DNA from: JARRRL01 sp037380725
GTDB taxonomy: Bacteria; Pseudomonadota; Gammaproteobacteria; Pseudomonadales; JANQJO01
DNA: 55,421 bases
NCBI GenBank assembly: GCA_037380725.1
Contig: JARRRL010000003.1
Location: 1-55,421 of the forward strand
Reading direction: 5' to 3'
Under the pieces are notes generated by a model that was given only the letters and a program-made list of their open reading frames with translations, searched no databases and was not told where the DNA came from. Position 1 is the first letter of the stretch, and the number at the start of each line of letters is the position of its first letter. The position numbers and the translations under genes are program-made. Positions 9,372 to 17,975 of the stretch are shown piece after piece.

Positions 9372-9409
9372 GGGGTGATGCGGGGTAATAGGGGTGATAC
9401 GGGGTAATA
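9372..9409. repeat. 19-bp tandem repeat, two copies
   Basis: Two 19-bp copies (GGGGTGATGCGGGGTAATA and the same with one G-to-A change) lie back to back between the candidate small RNA and the 7818-9173 gene. No gene is seen in 9174-9440; this repeat is its main structured feature. Confidence 0.8.
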
Positions 9410-9443
9410 AGAGTGAGCGCGAGGCGTCAACAGTGCATTGAGC

Positions 9444-9481
9444 ACAAAAAAACCGGAATTCTGGGGGGAGAATTCCGGTTT
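9444..9481 (-). terminator. Strong rho-independent terminator, minus strand
   Basis: A perfect 13-bp stem (AAACCGGAATTCT / AGAATTCCGGTTT) has a six-base C loop on the minus strand and is followed by a run of T residues (A run at 9446-9452 on the plus strand). It ends the candidate small RNA and could also stop readthrough from the 9778-11466 gene. The plus-strand direction has no T run. Confidence 0.8.
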
Positions 9482-9588
9482 AAGACCAATAGGAGTTTTA
9501 GTTTTGATACCGGTTAGACAGTATCTAGACCTCTCGGTCTTACCCACCTTGTCTTGATCTTGGGGGAGAAGCAAGACAAGGTGGATAC
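9444..9588 (-). ncRNA. Candidate structured small RNA with two C-rich hairpin loops
   Basis: Read on the minus strand, this ~145-base stretch contains, in order, four stems. Hairpin A is a perfect 13-bp stem (9572-9584 with 9544-9556) and its loop holds CTTCTCCCCC. Hairpin B is AGACC-GAGA-GGTCT, with a GNRA tetraloop (9527-9540). Hairpin C is a 5-bp stem, GATAC/GTATC (9506-9525). Hairpin D is a perfect 13-bp stem (9450-9462 with 9469-9481) around CCCCCC, ending in a seven-T run. Both long hairpins share TTCTCCCCC, resembling an anti-Shine-Dalgarno sequence. A GATAAT element (9593-9598, minus strand) sits correctly for a start near 9586, but I see no good -35. TAAGACC can also pair over a longer range (9481-9487 with 9536-9542). 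It could instead be a leader for the minus-strand gene starting at 9173, but the full terminator argues for an independent RNA. Confidence 0.6.
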
Positions 9589-9777
9589 TCTTATTATCGT
9601 TGAGTCACAGCGATTATCCAGTGGAAGTCGGTATTTTTTTAGATCGAATTGTTCCATGATCTTGCTGCCATATGCGCGTACCCTGTTCCGTGACTGCCGG
9701 GAAGTTGCTGTGAAAAAATAACGTATGTTTATTTTTAAGATGGCGTGCTGCTATTTTAGCATCAGTCATCGATGGTA

Positions 9778-11466
9778 TCAGTCCTCTGATTTAAGGCGGA
9801 CTGATCTGATTGTTTTTAGCCATTTGTCAACTCTTCTTTCCCCTACGCGTTCTTTTGCATTCTTCTTCGGATCTTTTTCTACATACTTGTTCATGTTCGC
9901 ACCTTCCTCTATTTCTTCTTCTGTTTCTTTTATTTCTTTTGGCGTTTCTTCAGCACTGGCTCTTTCTATTTCCACGCCTTCTTCTACGTCTTTCACGTCT
10001 TTCACGTCTTTCACGTCTTTCACGTCTTCTACGTCTTTTGTGTCTTGAAAGTCATTTTGCATATGCTCTTCCACCTGGTGTGCGGAGAGGGGTTGAGCAG
10101 AGGAAGCGTCGCTCTTGGGGGATTCTGACACGGTCGAGTTCGCGTTTTGTCCAGGTTCTATAGATAATTGATTTATAAGTGATGCTGATTCATCGGCGGC
10201 GCTTAGCGCAGTGACTGAGGCCGTGGTGCTTGGTGCTGGTGATTGATCTGAAACCGATTCTGTTTCGATGGTATCGTGACGTGGAATTTCTGGTTCTGAG
10301 CTGTTCGCCGTGCTGTCCTGTGCTGGGGCGGCGGCGACTCGACATGAGCGCGGAAAAGCGTCTTCCAGTCGACTTGCTACGCGTCGCAGAGGTGAGGCGG
10401 TGGAGAGCGATCGCGTCAGTTCCATCACTTTGGTTTTGCTGTTCGTTGGGGGATCCGCTATCTTGTCGACCTGAGGTGCTGCTGGTGAAGGGTTGGTGTC
10501 GCTCGTGTGCGTGATCCTGTCGCGCGTACTGTCGCTGTTCTTGTCGTTGCTATTGTCACTGCTATTATTGTTGCTATTGTCGCTAACAGCGGCGGCAACA
10601 CCGGCGTTTGCGGGTTCGGGCTGTTGGGATTCCACGTAGTCAGAATCTGAGTGCTCGAAATACAGTTTCGCTTCTTCTGGACTCAGTTGTCCGCTGCCTT
10701 TCCAGGGCAATAATCGATAGTCTTTGTGTAAGCCCAAATCAATAAAAGGATATTTAATGATTTCAAAGTGCGGTGAATAGTCAAAATCACTGGGGACGCA
10801 GATTTTGGGGTTACGTCGAAAAAGTTGCACACCGTTCTGGCCGATCTTTTTAACCAAAGGTAGAATCGGAAACTGGATGAAGCCAAAGGCTTCAGCGATC
10901 ATAGTGGAACACACTGTGCGGGTCGTCGAGTCGCTGGCGCTGCGTCGAAATAACGAGGAGCGCCAGCGGCGGGGTAGTAAAATCCAGGGAAATAAGAAGC
11001 GTGCAAGGTCAAAAATTTGGCGTACGTCGTACTCCGCCCCCAATCGACTGATGGCATATCGAACAACCTGTTGAGCGTCCTGGTAGGAAAGACCCGTTGG
11101 GCGACAAATGCGGATATGGTCTTTCTGGTAAAACGCCAACTGGTTTACGATGGTGCCTTTGCCTAACACGCTTTCAATGATTAACTGCTCGTTGGGTGGA
11201 AAATTGCAATAGCGTTCTAAAGCGTTGCGTAAGGCGGCGTCTTCAATATCATGGATACGCCCAATATAGAGGGCGGCGTGCGTCCAGGGACTGGCGGTGA
11301 TCAGGCGAATGACGGTTGATACTCGGGAACGTCCTTCAACCAAAATCACATCACACGGTTTTAATTCGTGTCGAAATCTTTCGAAATCACAGATGGGTAC
11401 GCCATGGACGATGCTTTCTTCATTCAACCAGGCGATCAATCGTTTCGTCAGTTTCAAGGTATTCAT
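9778..11466 (-). CDS. YiiX/NlpC-P60-like cysteine hydrolase with long acidic repeat tail
   Basis: A 562-residue protein. Residues ~35-260 look like the YiiX/YebB branch of permuted NlpC/P60 papain-like hydrolases. There is a DVILVEGRSRVSTVIRLIT strand-helix start, a conserved WTHAALYIG with the catalytic-type His63, IIES near Glu98, and TTRTVCSTMIAEAF with a candidate nucleophile Cys186. Members are thought to cleave amide or ester bonds in peptidoglycan or lipids; the substrate here is unknown. From ~290 on, the sequence is low-complexity and rich in Asp, Glu, Ser and Asn. It includes five DVK/DVE triplets encoded by a 9-bp tandem repeat and ends in a charged tail. No signal peptide is seen. 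It is transcribed away from the TetR gene, with 318 bases between the two starts. Confidence 0.7.
   Translation of the reverse strand: MNTLKLTKRLIAWLNEESIVHGVPICDFERFRHELKPCDVILVEGRSRVSTVIRLITASPWTHAALYIGRIHDIEDAALRNALERYCNFPPNEQLIIESVLGKGTIVNQLAFYQKDHIRICRPTGLSYQDAQQVVRYAISRLGAEYDVRQIFDLARFLFPWILLPRRWRSSLFRRSASDSTTRTVCSTMIAEAFGFIQFPILPLVKKIGQNGVQLFRRNPKICVPSDFDYSPHFEIIKYPFIDLGLHKDYRLLPWKGSGQLSPEEAKLYFEHSDSDYVESQQPEPANAGVAAAVSDNSNNNSSDNSNDKNSDSTRDRITHTSDTNPSPAAPQVDKIADPPTNSKTKVMELTRSLSTASPLRRVASRLEDAFPRSCRVAAAPAQDSTANSSEPEIPRHDTIETESVSDQSPAPSTTASVTALSAADESASLINQLSIEPGQNANSTVSESPKSDASSAQPLSAHQVEEHMQNDFQDTKDVEDVKDVKDVKDVKDVEEGVEIERASAEETPKEIKETEEEIEEGANMNKYVEKDPKKNAKERVGERRVDKWLKTIRSVRLKSED
9986..10039. 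repeat. 9-bp tandem repeat in the YiiX-like gene
   Basis: Six copies of a 9-bp unit (ACGTCTTTC on the plus strand, the last two slightly changed) lie inside the 3' part of the minus-strand gene and encode repeated Asp-Val-Lys triplets. The period is a multiple of three, so copy-number change would keep the frame. Confidence 0.9.
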
Positions 11467-11503
11467 GATGATGCTGTCTCAATTGGTTTTTGTTAGAGGG
11501 GTC

Positions 11504-11549
11504 TGTGAGTCAATTGTGGCTATACGTGTAACTATGGCATTGACTCACA
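11504..11549. promoter_or_regulatory. 11-bp inverted repeat between divergent genes
   Basis: TGTGAGTCAAT (11504-11514) and ATTGACTCACA (11539-11549) form a perfect inverted repeat with 24 bases between the arms. It lies 38 bases upstream of the YiiX-like gene's start and in the region shared with the TetR gene (start ~11785). It could be a pair of operator half-sites or a hairpin. Nothing else was recognised in 11467-11784, and no convincing promoter was found. Confidence 0.4.
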
Positions 11550-11784
11550 CCTAGTAACAATAGCATTGTGTTGTACATTCTTGCGTTGAGTATCACGTCT
11601 ATTGATGCATTATCCATGGTTTTGTCATTTTTCGTTGTGTTGTCATCGATGGGATTTCGATCAAGGTGATGGCGCGGTCAAAACGGCAGTACGCGTTTCT
11701 GAGTGGCATGCGTATTGTGGCCAATGACGATGTCTATTAGGATAATCGAACAGTCACTCGACCCCAGGTATTCTGGGTTGGGAT

Positions 11785-12429
11785 GTGAACAGCAGATGGA
11801 GTGAACCCGTGGATTTTGAGAAGATGAGCCAAAAAGCGTGTGAATTTCGACTGCGTGAGCAAGCTATTTTGCAAACGGCATTGAGTCTTTTTTTGACGCA
11901 CGGAGAAGAAAAGGTCACGGTAGAGATGATTGCTGAAAAGGTGGGTATTGGTAAAGGAACCATTTATAAGCATTTTGAGACAAAGAATGAAATTTACTTG
12001 CGCTTAATGATTGATTATGAAGAAGACCTTGCGTCGACTTTGCGCGAGATTTCCACCGCTTTGGATACGCAGCTCTTGATGTGCGAATATTTTAGATTTC
12101 GCATGGCTGATCCAGCGCGCTATGCCTTATTTTATCGCTTGGAGTCCAAGTGCATTGCGGATGGCACGGTGCCTGAGTTGTTGCAAGCGCTTCATGAGAT
12201 ACGTGCTGAAAATATGGAGACGTTGACGAAGGTGGTGCGTGCCCGCATCGATGCGGGTATTTTAGTCGATCGTCCAGCGTATTTTCACTTGTGTGCGGCG
12301 TGGGCGCTTGTACACGGTACGGTGGCCTTGTCTCAATCTGACTTTTTCAAGCAACATATTCCGGAGCCTGATCGTTTTTTTGAATTTATGATGGAAGTGG
12401 GAGCACGTCTTGGCGTCAAAATGAAATAA
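11785..12429 (+). CDS. TetR/AcrR family transcriptional regulator
   Basis: A DNA-binding repressor-type protein of up to 214 residues. The N-terminal TetR domain is clear: ILQTALSLFLTHG, then the helix-turn-helix VEMIAEKVGIGKGTIYKHF (~residues 46-64) and the NEIYL segment that follows it in this family. The C-terminal ~140 residues are the variable all-helical ligand-binding part, so the effector cannot be read from sequence. GTG 11785 is the longest start. GTG 11809 has GGAG seven bases upstream, and ATG 11824 gives the usual short N-terminus; either may be the real one. Likely targets are itself or the divergent YiiX-like gene, by position only. Confidence 0.85.
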   Translation: MNSRWSEPVDFEKMSQKACEFRLREQAILQTALSLFLTHGEEKVTVEMIAEKVGIGKGTIYKHFETKNEIYLRLMIDYEEDLASTLREISTALDTQLLMCEYFRFRMADPARYALFYRLESKCIADGTVPELLQALHEIRAENMETLTKVVRARIDAGILVDRPAYFHLCAAWALVHGTVALSQSDFFKQHIPEPDRFFEFMMEVGARLGVKMK

Positions 12430-12603
12430 GCACGGCGTTTTTCTTAAGGGTTTGAGGGTGAGAGGCGCGTTGGCAAATAAGTTGCATTCGTTTGGGGTAT
12501 GACGAACACAACGAAACGAATCGAGCGAGGCCACCGATGCCGGAACACTGGTTTATCCGTGTTCCCTACAGGATATCTTGCGTCGGTTTGTTGTTCCGCA
12601 AAA

Positions 12604-13278
12604 ATGTTAAATACTTTGATTTTAATGGGAAGTGTGTTGCTGCTGGGGCCAGGCTGCGCATCGTATCGTGAGTTGTCCCCATCGTGGCGTGAGCACGGTA
12701 CCAGCGTGTTGGGTTTGGTGGCTTACGATGTGGGCTTCTCCAATGCGGCTCCCGTTCGCCTCAGTCCCGATACGGCTGTAATGGTCGCTTTTGCGGAGAC
12801 GCCCCATTTCGGTCTTGATGAGACGGATCACTCCGATGTTGAACCGGACAAACGGATTACGCCCGTTTGTGCGTCTGAGCCTCCGGTCGAGGAGCTTGCG
12901 CTGATGCGGTCGCTTGCCGTGATGCAAACGACCGCCTTGCAATGGTATTTCCCCCGGGTTTTTCTTGTGCCTGAGGGCACGACACGCGATCAAGCATTCT
13001 CGCGAGCGCGTCAAGAAGCGATACCCATTCTCTTTTTTCTGATGGCCGATGCAAATCAAGATAACATATTGAACAATAATAATTTATTTTATCTGCCTGT
13101 GCAGCAAAGACGGCTGGTGTTTTGGATATATGATGTGCAAACCGAATTGCTCCTTCAGTCTGGCTATCTGGCCGTACAAGGTGCCGGTATGCGAAGCCAG
13201 GAGAAATCTTTTTTGCGAAAGTTGGCGGCACCCATGCGGGCAGTCGCGGCGCAGTTATCGGCGGCATCAAAGTGGTAA
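12604..13278 (+). CDS. Predicted lipoprotein of unknown function
   Basis: The frame opens at 12499, but ATG 12604 is preferred because it places a short hydrophobic signal and a lipobox (LLLGPGC) at the N-terminus; without the upstream ~35 residues the protein is about 224 residues. The mature part has an alpha/beta pattern (TAVMVAFAETP, MQTTALQWYFPRVFLVPEG, AIPILFFLMADANQDN, LVFWIYDVQTELLLQSG). It resembles small DUF4823-type lipoproteins, but I could not confirm that. No strong ribosome-binding site is seen before 12604. It lies 175 bases downstream of the TetR gene and could share its transcript. Confidence 0.55.
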   Translation: MLNTLILMGSVLLLGPGCASYRELSPSWREHGTSVLGLVAYDVGFSNAAPVRLSPDTAVMVAFAETPHFGLDETDHSDVEPDKRITPVCASEPPVEELALMRSLAVMQTTALQWYFPRVFLVPEGTTRDQAFSRARQEAIPILFFLMADANQDNILNNNNLFYLPVQQRRLVFWIYDVQTELLLQSGYLAVQGAGMRSQEKSFLRKLAAPMRAVAAQLSAASKW

Positions 13279-13626
13279 GGCCTTGTCGTGCTTCGTGATC
13301 GTGCTTCGTGGTGCTGATGTGCTGGTGGCGTACGGCGTAGGGATGCGCGTATTTTATTGCCGCGTGCTGACCTTGTTGTGGGTGCTCCTGGTCTATAATC
13401 GTGTCAATTGGAAACCATTTTCGATGATCTGTTTGAAGACCTTGTGGCAACACGCTATGAAAAATTTTTATACCTTTGTTGCTGATGAACGGTATGAGCC
13501 TTAATTTTATTTCGATATCGATTGTGCCCGAAATGTGGTGTGAAATGTGATTGACTGTAAAGCGTCTGGTGTGTGGATGGGGACTCATGGCTGGTGTTTG
13601 GCCGTGAGCAAAAAGGGGAGCGTAGC
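13279..13626. other. Intergenic region before the hybrid kinase
   Basis: About 350 bases without a convincing gene. It starts with a near-direct duplication of TCGTGCTTCGTG (around 13285-13310). The only frame crossing it (from 13130) begins inside the lipoprotein gene in another frame and has no family features. A clear ribosome-binding site (GGGGAG) at its end serves the kinase gene. Confidence 0.5.
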
Positions 13627-16125
13627 ATGATGTGGCAGTTGCTTCGCAAAATACCGATGCGCTATAAATTACTTGTCGTCAATATCGTGATGGTTTTCGT
13701 TGCGCTGACCATCGCTTGTGGCAGTCTTCTGATTATTCATACTGCGCATGAAAAAGAAAAATTAGCTGAAGAGATGTTGACACAAGTGCAAATCGTAGCG
13801 AATTATTTGACCTTGCCCTTGTCTGCTCGTCATCTTGAAGAAGTCGAAAAAGTATTATCGTCGCTTTCGAAACGATCCACCATTGTCAGTGCGACCTTGT
13901 TTGATCGTGAGAACCGATTGTTTGCTCAATATCGACAGAAAAATGGCGAGCGTGCAGACGTCTCAACGGCGCTTGCTTCGAGCCCATATGTGGTCGGCGA
14001 TTTTTTTGCTTGGCCAGAAAACGTAACGGATTCTGTGATTTTCGATGATGATTTCATGCACGTGATGTATCCCGTTTCACAGGGAGCGGAAACGATTGGT
14101 CATATGTATGTGCGGGTGATGCTGAGCGCGTATTACCAAAATCGAATGCTGGGTGTGGCAATTTTTATCGGCGTTGTATTGGGTTCATTGTTGTTGTCCA
14201 GTGTGATGATGTCGCGTTTGGCGACCGCTGTTTTTGCGCCGATTGGTGCCTTGTCGGATGCCATTCGGCGCGTCATGTTGGAGCACACCTATTCGATTCG
14301 AGTTGAGAAAACCACGGAAGATGAATTGGGCTTTCTCGTGGATCGTTTTAATGAAATGCTCGTGAACATTGAACAACAACACGGCGTGTTGAGCGAGCAC
14401 AGTGAGCAATTAAAACAGAAGCTGGATGCGCAAGACAAAGATTTGTGTGCAACCCGAATGGAACTGGAGTCCAGCATTGCGTCATTACGCGAAGCGAATA
14501 AAACGATTCGCGTGACGGAAGAAAATAAACGTATTGCAGAAGAAAGCGTCAAAACGAAAGCAACGTTTTTAGCAAACATGAGTCATGAATTGCGCACACC
14601 CATGAACGGTGTGTTGGGCATGTTAAATATGCTTTCTGACTCACAGCTTACACAAGAACAATCGTATTACGCACGGGTAGCCTTAGATTCCGCGTCGGCG
14701 TTGTTGGCTATTCTCGATGATATCCTCGATCTCACCAAAGTGGAGGAAGGTAAACTCATCGTTGAGCGGATCGAATTTGATTTGTTTACTGTCTTGGATG
14801 ACGTGTTCAGCGTTTTGGGCGAGTCCGCTTATAAAAAGAATGTGGAATTGGTGTGGTACTGTTCGGGCGATGTACCGGCTTACGTGGTGGGTGATCCCGT
14901 TCGTACGAAACAAATTGTCTACAACGTGATTGGGAATGCGATCAAGTTTACGGAAGCGGGATACATCAGTTTGGTTTTATCGGCTTCGGATGTGGGGGCG
15001 GACGCCGATTTTACGGAGGAAGGGGATCAATTTCTGTTGTCTTTTTGTGTGACGGATACGGGCATTGGTATCAAAAAAGATGCGCAAAAGAGTATTTTTG
15101 ATAGCTTCACGCAGGCGGATAATTCCACAACGCGTCGCTTTGGCGGTACGGGCTTGGGTTTGGCTTTGTGTAAAGAGTTGACCCAATTAATGGGGGGAGG
15201 GATTGAGGTCAGAAGCGAGTGGGGTAAGGGCAGTGTGTTCTCGTTTTCTGTGCTCGTGGAGCGTTCCACACGGCAATTGGAAACGCCTATTATCGCGCAT
15301 AAACCGAGACGCATCTTGGTGTTGGATGATCAAACGGTCAGTTTAATGGCGATTGGTCAGCATTTAGAGCGGCTATCCATTGATTTTGATACGACCGCGA
15401 GTCCGGCATTGTTCCTGGAGAAACTCAGTGATCGACACTCCGAGTATGACTTATTGGCCGTTGATTTGAGCTTGCGGGAAGTCAGCATCGAAGGTTTGCT
15501 GGAGCAAATTCGCCAGATCCCTCATTATTTGAACACCCCGGTGATTATCATGGGATCCTTGGCGCAGCGTGCGGAAGCACTCATTAATTGGGGGCTTCAA
15601 GCGGAGGGCTACTGGATAAAACCAATTCGTTTTGGTGATATCGCTGCCGAAGTGCAAAAATTGACTCAATCAAAAGTGGAAAGCGATATAACCGAATGTG
15701 TGCAGCCCTTATTACCGCTGCCGAAATCAAACACATCGATGGCCACCCTGACAGACAAAACGTACCATTTATTGGTTGTTGAGGACAACAAAGTCAATCA
15801 ACAAGTGGCGGTCAGCCGTTTGCAGCGATTGGGATATCATGTGGATACGGCGGATAATGGAGCCATTGCTTTGGAAAAACTGAGAGTGAGCCATTACGAT
15901 TTGGTGTTCATGGACTGTCACATGCCCATACTGGATGGTTACGAAACAACGAAAAAAATTCGTCAGCACAATTCCAGTATTGCCAAACTCCCTATCATCG
16001 CAATGACCGCGAACGCGATGTCGGGTGATCGCGAGCATTGCTTGAATGTTGGCATGGACGATTACTTATCCAAGCCAGTAAAAAATAATGAGTTGGAGCG
16101 TATACTAACGCAGTGGCTTCAGTGA
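13627..16125 (+). CDS. BarA-type hybrid sensor histidine kinase
   Basis: A membrane sensor kinase of 832 residues. The order is: membrane segment 1 (~15-36), an extracytoplasmic sensor of ~120 residues, membrane segment 2 (~175-195), and HAMP with a coiled coil to ~310. The HisKA box (MSHELRTPMNG) follows with phospho-acceptor His320, then the HATPase domain with the N box (NVIGNAIKFTEAG), DTGIGI and GGTGLGLAL. Two receiver domains follow; the first has Asp613, and the second has VVEDNKVNQ and FMDCHMPILDGYE with Asp763. No C-terminal HPt domain is present, so phosphate probably passes to a separate HPt protein. ATG 13627 is chosen over the GTG 13573 opening because GGGGAG sits just upstream. 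There is no cognate regulator next door, as is common for this class. It converges on ETF-QO with 10 bases between stops. Confidence 0.92.
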   Translation: MMWQLLRKIPMRYKLLVVNIVMVFVALTIACGSLLIIHTAHEKEKLAEEMLTQVQIVANYLTLPLSARHLEEVEKVLSSLSKRSTIVSATLFDRENRLFAQYRQKNGERADVSTALASSPYVVGDFFAWPENVTDSVIFDDDFMHVMYPVSQGAETIGHMYVRVMLSAYYQNRMLGVAIFIGVVLGSLLLSSVMMSRLATAVFAPIGALSDAIRRVMLEHTYSIRVEKTTEDELGFLVDRFNEMLVNIEQQHGVLSEHSEQLKQKLDAQDKDLCATRMELESSIASLREANKTIRVTEENKRIAEESVKTKATFLANMSHELRTPMNGVLGMLNMLSDSQLTQEQSYYARVALDSASALLAILDDILDLTKVEEGKLIVERIEFDLFTVLDDVFSVLGESAYKKNVELVWYCSGDVPAYVVGDPVRTKQIVYNVIGNAIKFTEAGYISLVLSASDVGADADFTEEGDQFLLSFCVTDTGIGIKKDAQKSIFDSFTQADNSTTRRFGGTGLGLALCKELTQLMGGGIEVRSEWGKGSVFSFSVLVERSTRQLETPIIAHKPRRILVLDDQTVSLMAIGQHLERLSIDFDTTASPALFLEKLSDRHSEYDLLAVDLSLREVSIEGLLEQIRQIPHYLNTPVIIMGSLAQRAEALINWGLQAEGYWIKPIRFGDIAAEVQKLTQSKVESDITECVQPLLPLPKSNTSMATLTDKTYHLLVVEDNKVNQQVAVSRLQRLGYHVDTADNGAIALEKLRVSHYDLVFMDCHMPILDGYETTKKIRQHNSSIAKLPIIAMTANAMSGDREHCLNVGMDDYLSKPVKNNELERILTQWLQ

Positions 16126-16135
16126 GATTTAAACG

Positions 16136-17794
16136 CTACATATTTGGGTAACGTGGCCCGCCTTCCTCGGGGGCTACCCAGGTGATATTTTGAGACGGAT
16201 CTTTGATGTCACAGGTCTTACAATGCACGCAGTTTTGGGCATTAATCTGGAACCGTTTGCCTTGTTTGTCTTCGCTGTCCACCACCTCGTAAACCCCTGC
16301 TGGACAATACCGTTGTGCGGGTTCCTGGTATTCCGGCCAGTTGTCGCGGATGGGCGCTTCGGGGTCGCTTAAGACTAAATGACAGGGTTGATTTTCCTCG
16401 TGATTGGTGTTCGATAAAAAGACCGAATCAAGTTTGCTGAACGTGATGACGCCGTCGGGTTTTGGGTACTTGATGTGGGGGGAGAGGCTAGCGGGTTTTA
16501 GAGTGGCGTGATCGGGCAGTGGGTCCTGTAAGGTCCAAGGCGCTTTGCCGCGTAACACATTTTGATCCAAAAAGGTGTATGCACTGCCCAGCAGCATCCC
16601 GAATTTGTGAACAGCGGGTGCTACGTTGCGAGATTGGTGTAATTCTTTATACACCCAGCTGTTCTGGTAATTTGTTTGATAACTGTCCAGCGTGTGTTGG
16701 CCCGTATCACCGTTTTGCAGGGCATCGAAAATGGACTCGGCGGCCAGCATACCGGTTTTCATCGCGGTGTGACTGCCTTTGATTTTGGCGTAGTTCATAA
16801 AACCGGCTTCACACCCTGCCAGCACACCACCCGGTATCACCAGTTTGGGTACCGCTTGCAGCCCGCCTTTATTGATGGCTCGTGCGCCATACGAAACGCG
16901 TTTGGCCTTGTGTGCAAACAATGGTTTCAAAAAGGGGTGTAATTTTAAGCGTTGCATTTCGTCAAAGGGACTGAGGTGCGGATTGTGGTAGGATAAATCG
17001 GTGATTAGACCCACGGCCACTTGATGGTTTTCCAAATGATACACAAAACCACCGCCTGTGGAACCACTTTCGCTCAATGGCCAACCCATGGTGTGCATCA
17101 CTTTGCCGGGTTGGTGCAGGCTGGGATCAATGTCCCACAGTTCTTTAATGCCAAGGCCATAATGCTGTGTACCAGCTTGTTTCTGTAATGAAAATTTTTC
17201 CATGACGGTTTTGCCCAGATGGCCTCGGCACCCTTCGGCAAAAATGGTGTATTTGGCGTGCAGCTCCATGCCCGGTGTGTAGGTGTCTCGGGGAGTACCG
17301 TTGCGGTCTACGCCTCGATCGCTGGTGGCGATGCCGCAAACGGCGCCTTGTTCGTTGTACAATACTTCCGTTGCCGCAAAGCCGGGAAAGATATCGGCAC
17401 CCAAAGATTCCGCTTGTTCGGCCAGCCAGCGGCATACATTTCCGAGTGAAACCACGTAATTGCCTATATTGTGCATGGCCGGTGGCGTCAGGGCAGTGGG
17501 AATGTGAACGTGTCGTTCAGGACTCGGTAGAAAATAAACATCGTCAGTGGTCACGGGGGTATTTAATGGCGCCCCTCGTGTGTTCCAGTCTGGAAACAAT
17601 TCCACCAAGGCGCGCGGATCCATCACCGCACCGGATAAAATATGAGCGCCGACTTCGGCTCCTTTCTCGAGCACGACGACGTTTAAGGTGTGGGCGTGTT
17701 CGGTGGCTAATTGCATGAGACGACAGGCTGCCGCTAGGCCGGCTGGTCCCGCGCCGACGATGACAACATCGACATCCATGGATTCTCGTTTCAT
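16136..17794 (-). CDS. etfD: Electron-transfer flavoprotein:ubiquinone oxidoreductase
   Basis: ETF-QO is a membrane-associated flavoprotein that takes electrons from ETF and reduces ubiquinone. At 552 residues it is of normal length. The N-terminus has the FAD-binding Rossmann motif (VDVVIVGAGPAGLAAA), followed by EKGAEVGAHILSGAVMDPRAL, a family signature. The C-terminus has the single 4Fe-4S ferredoxin-like domain, with CPAGVYEV and then CVHCKTCDIKDP. GGAGGAAAGG precedes ATG 17794 at good spacing; a second in-frame ATG lies five codons on. The gene is divergent from etfBA, its electron donor, with 181 bases between starts, so the two units can be co-regulated. Confidence 0.96.
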   Translation of the reverse strand: MKRESMDVDVVIVGAGPAGLAAACRLMQLATEHAHTLNVVVLEKGAEVGAHILSGAVMDPRALVELFPDWNTRGAPLNTPVTTDDVYFLPSPERHVHIPTALTPPAMHNIGNYVVSLGNVCRWLAEQAESLGADIFPGFAATEVLYNEQGAVCGIATSDRGVDRNGTPRDTYTPGMELHAKYTIFAEGCRGHLGKTVMEKFSLQKQAGTQHYGLGIKELWDIDPSLHQPGKVMHTMGWPLSESGSTGGGFVYHLENHQVAVGLITDLSYHNPHLSPFDEMQRLKLHPFLKPLFAHKAKRVSYGARAINKGGLQAVPKLVIPGGVLAGCEAGFMNYAKIKGSHTAMKTGMLAAESIFDALQNGDTGQHTLDSYQTNYQNSWVYKELHQSRNVAPAVHKFGMLLGSAYTFLDQNVLRGKAPWTLQDPLPDHATLKPASLSPHIKYPKPDGVITFSKLDSVFLSNTNHEENQPCHLVLSDPEAPIRDNWPEYQEPAQRYCPAGVYEVVDSEDKQGKRFQINAQNCVHCKTCDIKDPSQNITWVAPEEGGPRYPNM

Positions 17795-17896
17795 TTACTG
17801 CCTTTCCTCCGGTGCGTATGTCGATAATTTAAGCAACTGTTTGAGACCGATTGTTTGCTATTATAAAGAATTTAGTGTATCCCAGACAAACCAGAA

Positions 17897-17925
17897 TTGG
17901 CGAAAGTGAGACTAATCCGTATACT
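17897..17925 (+). promoter_or_regulatory. Sigma70-type promoter for etfBA
   Basis: TTGGCG (17897-17902) and TATACT (17920-17925) are separated by exactly 17 bases. The start point would be near 17932, leaving a leader of about 45 bases with a GAGGAG ribosome-binding site before the etfB ATG at 17976. A second possible promoter (TTGAGA ... TATAAA) lies about 50 bases upstream. Confidence 0.7.
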
Positions 17926-17975
17926 AGGCGCCGATGTATTTTGAGTCGAAACTAAATTGAGGAGCCCTCTTACTG

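Noticed and set aside
9174..9600. Known riboswitch controlling the minus-strand haem-protein genes
   Set aside because: No conserved core of a riboswitch class I know was recognised, and the terminator is complete and ~270 bases from the start codon; an independent small RNA fits better.
13130..13504. 124-codon frame overlapping the lipoprotein gene end
   Set aside because: It begins inside a better-supported gene in another frame and shows no domain or signal.
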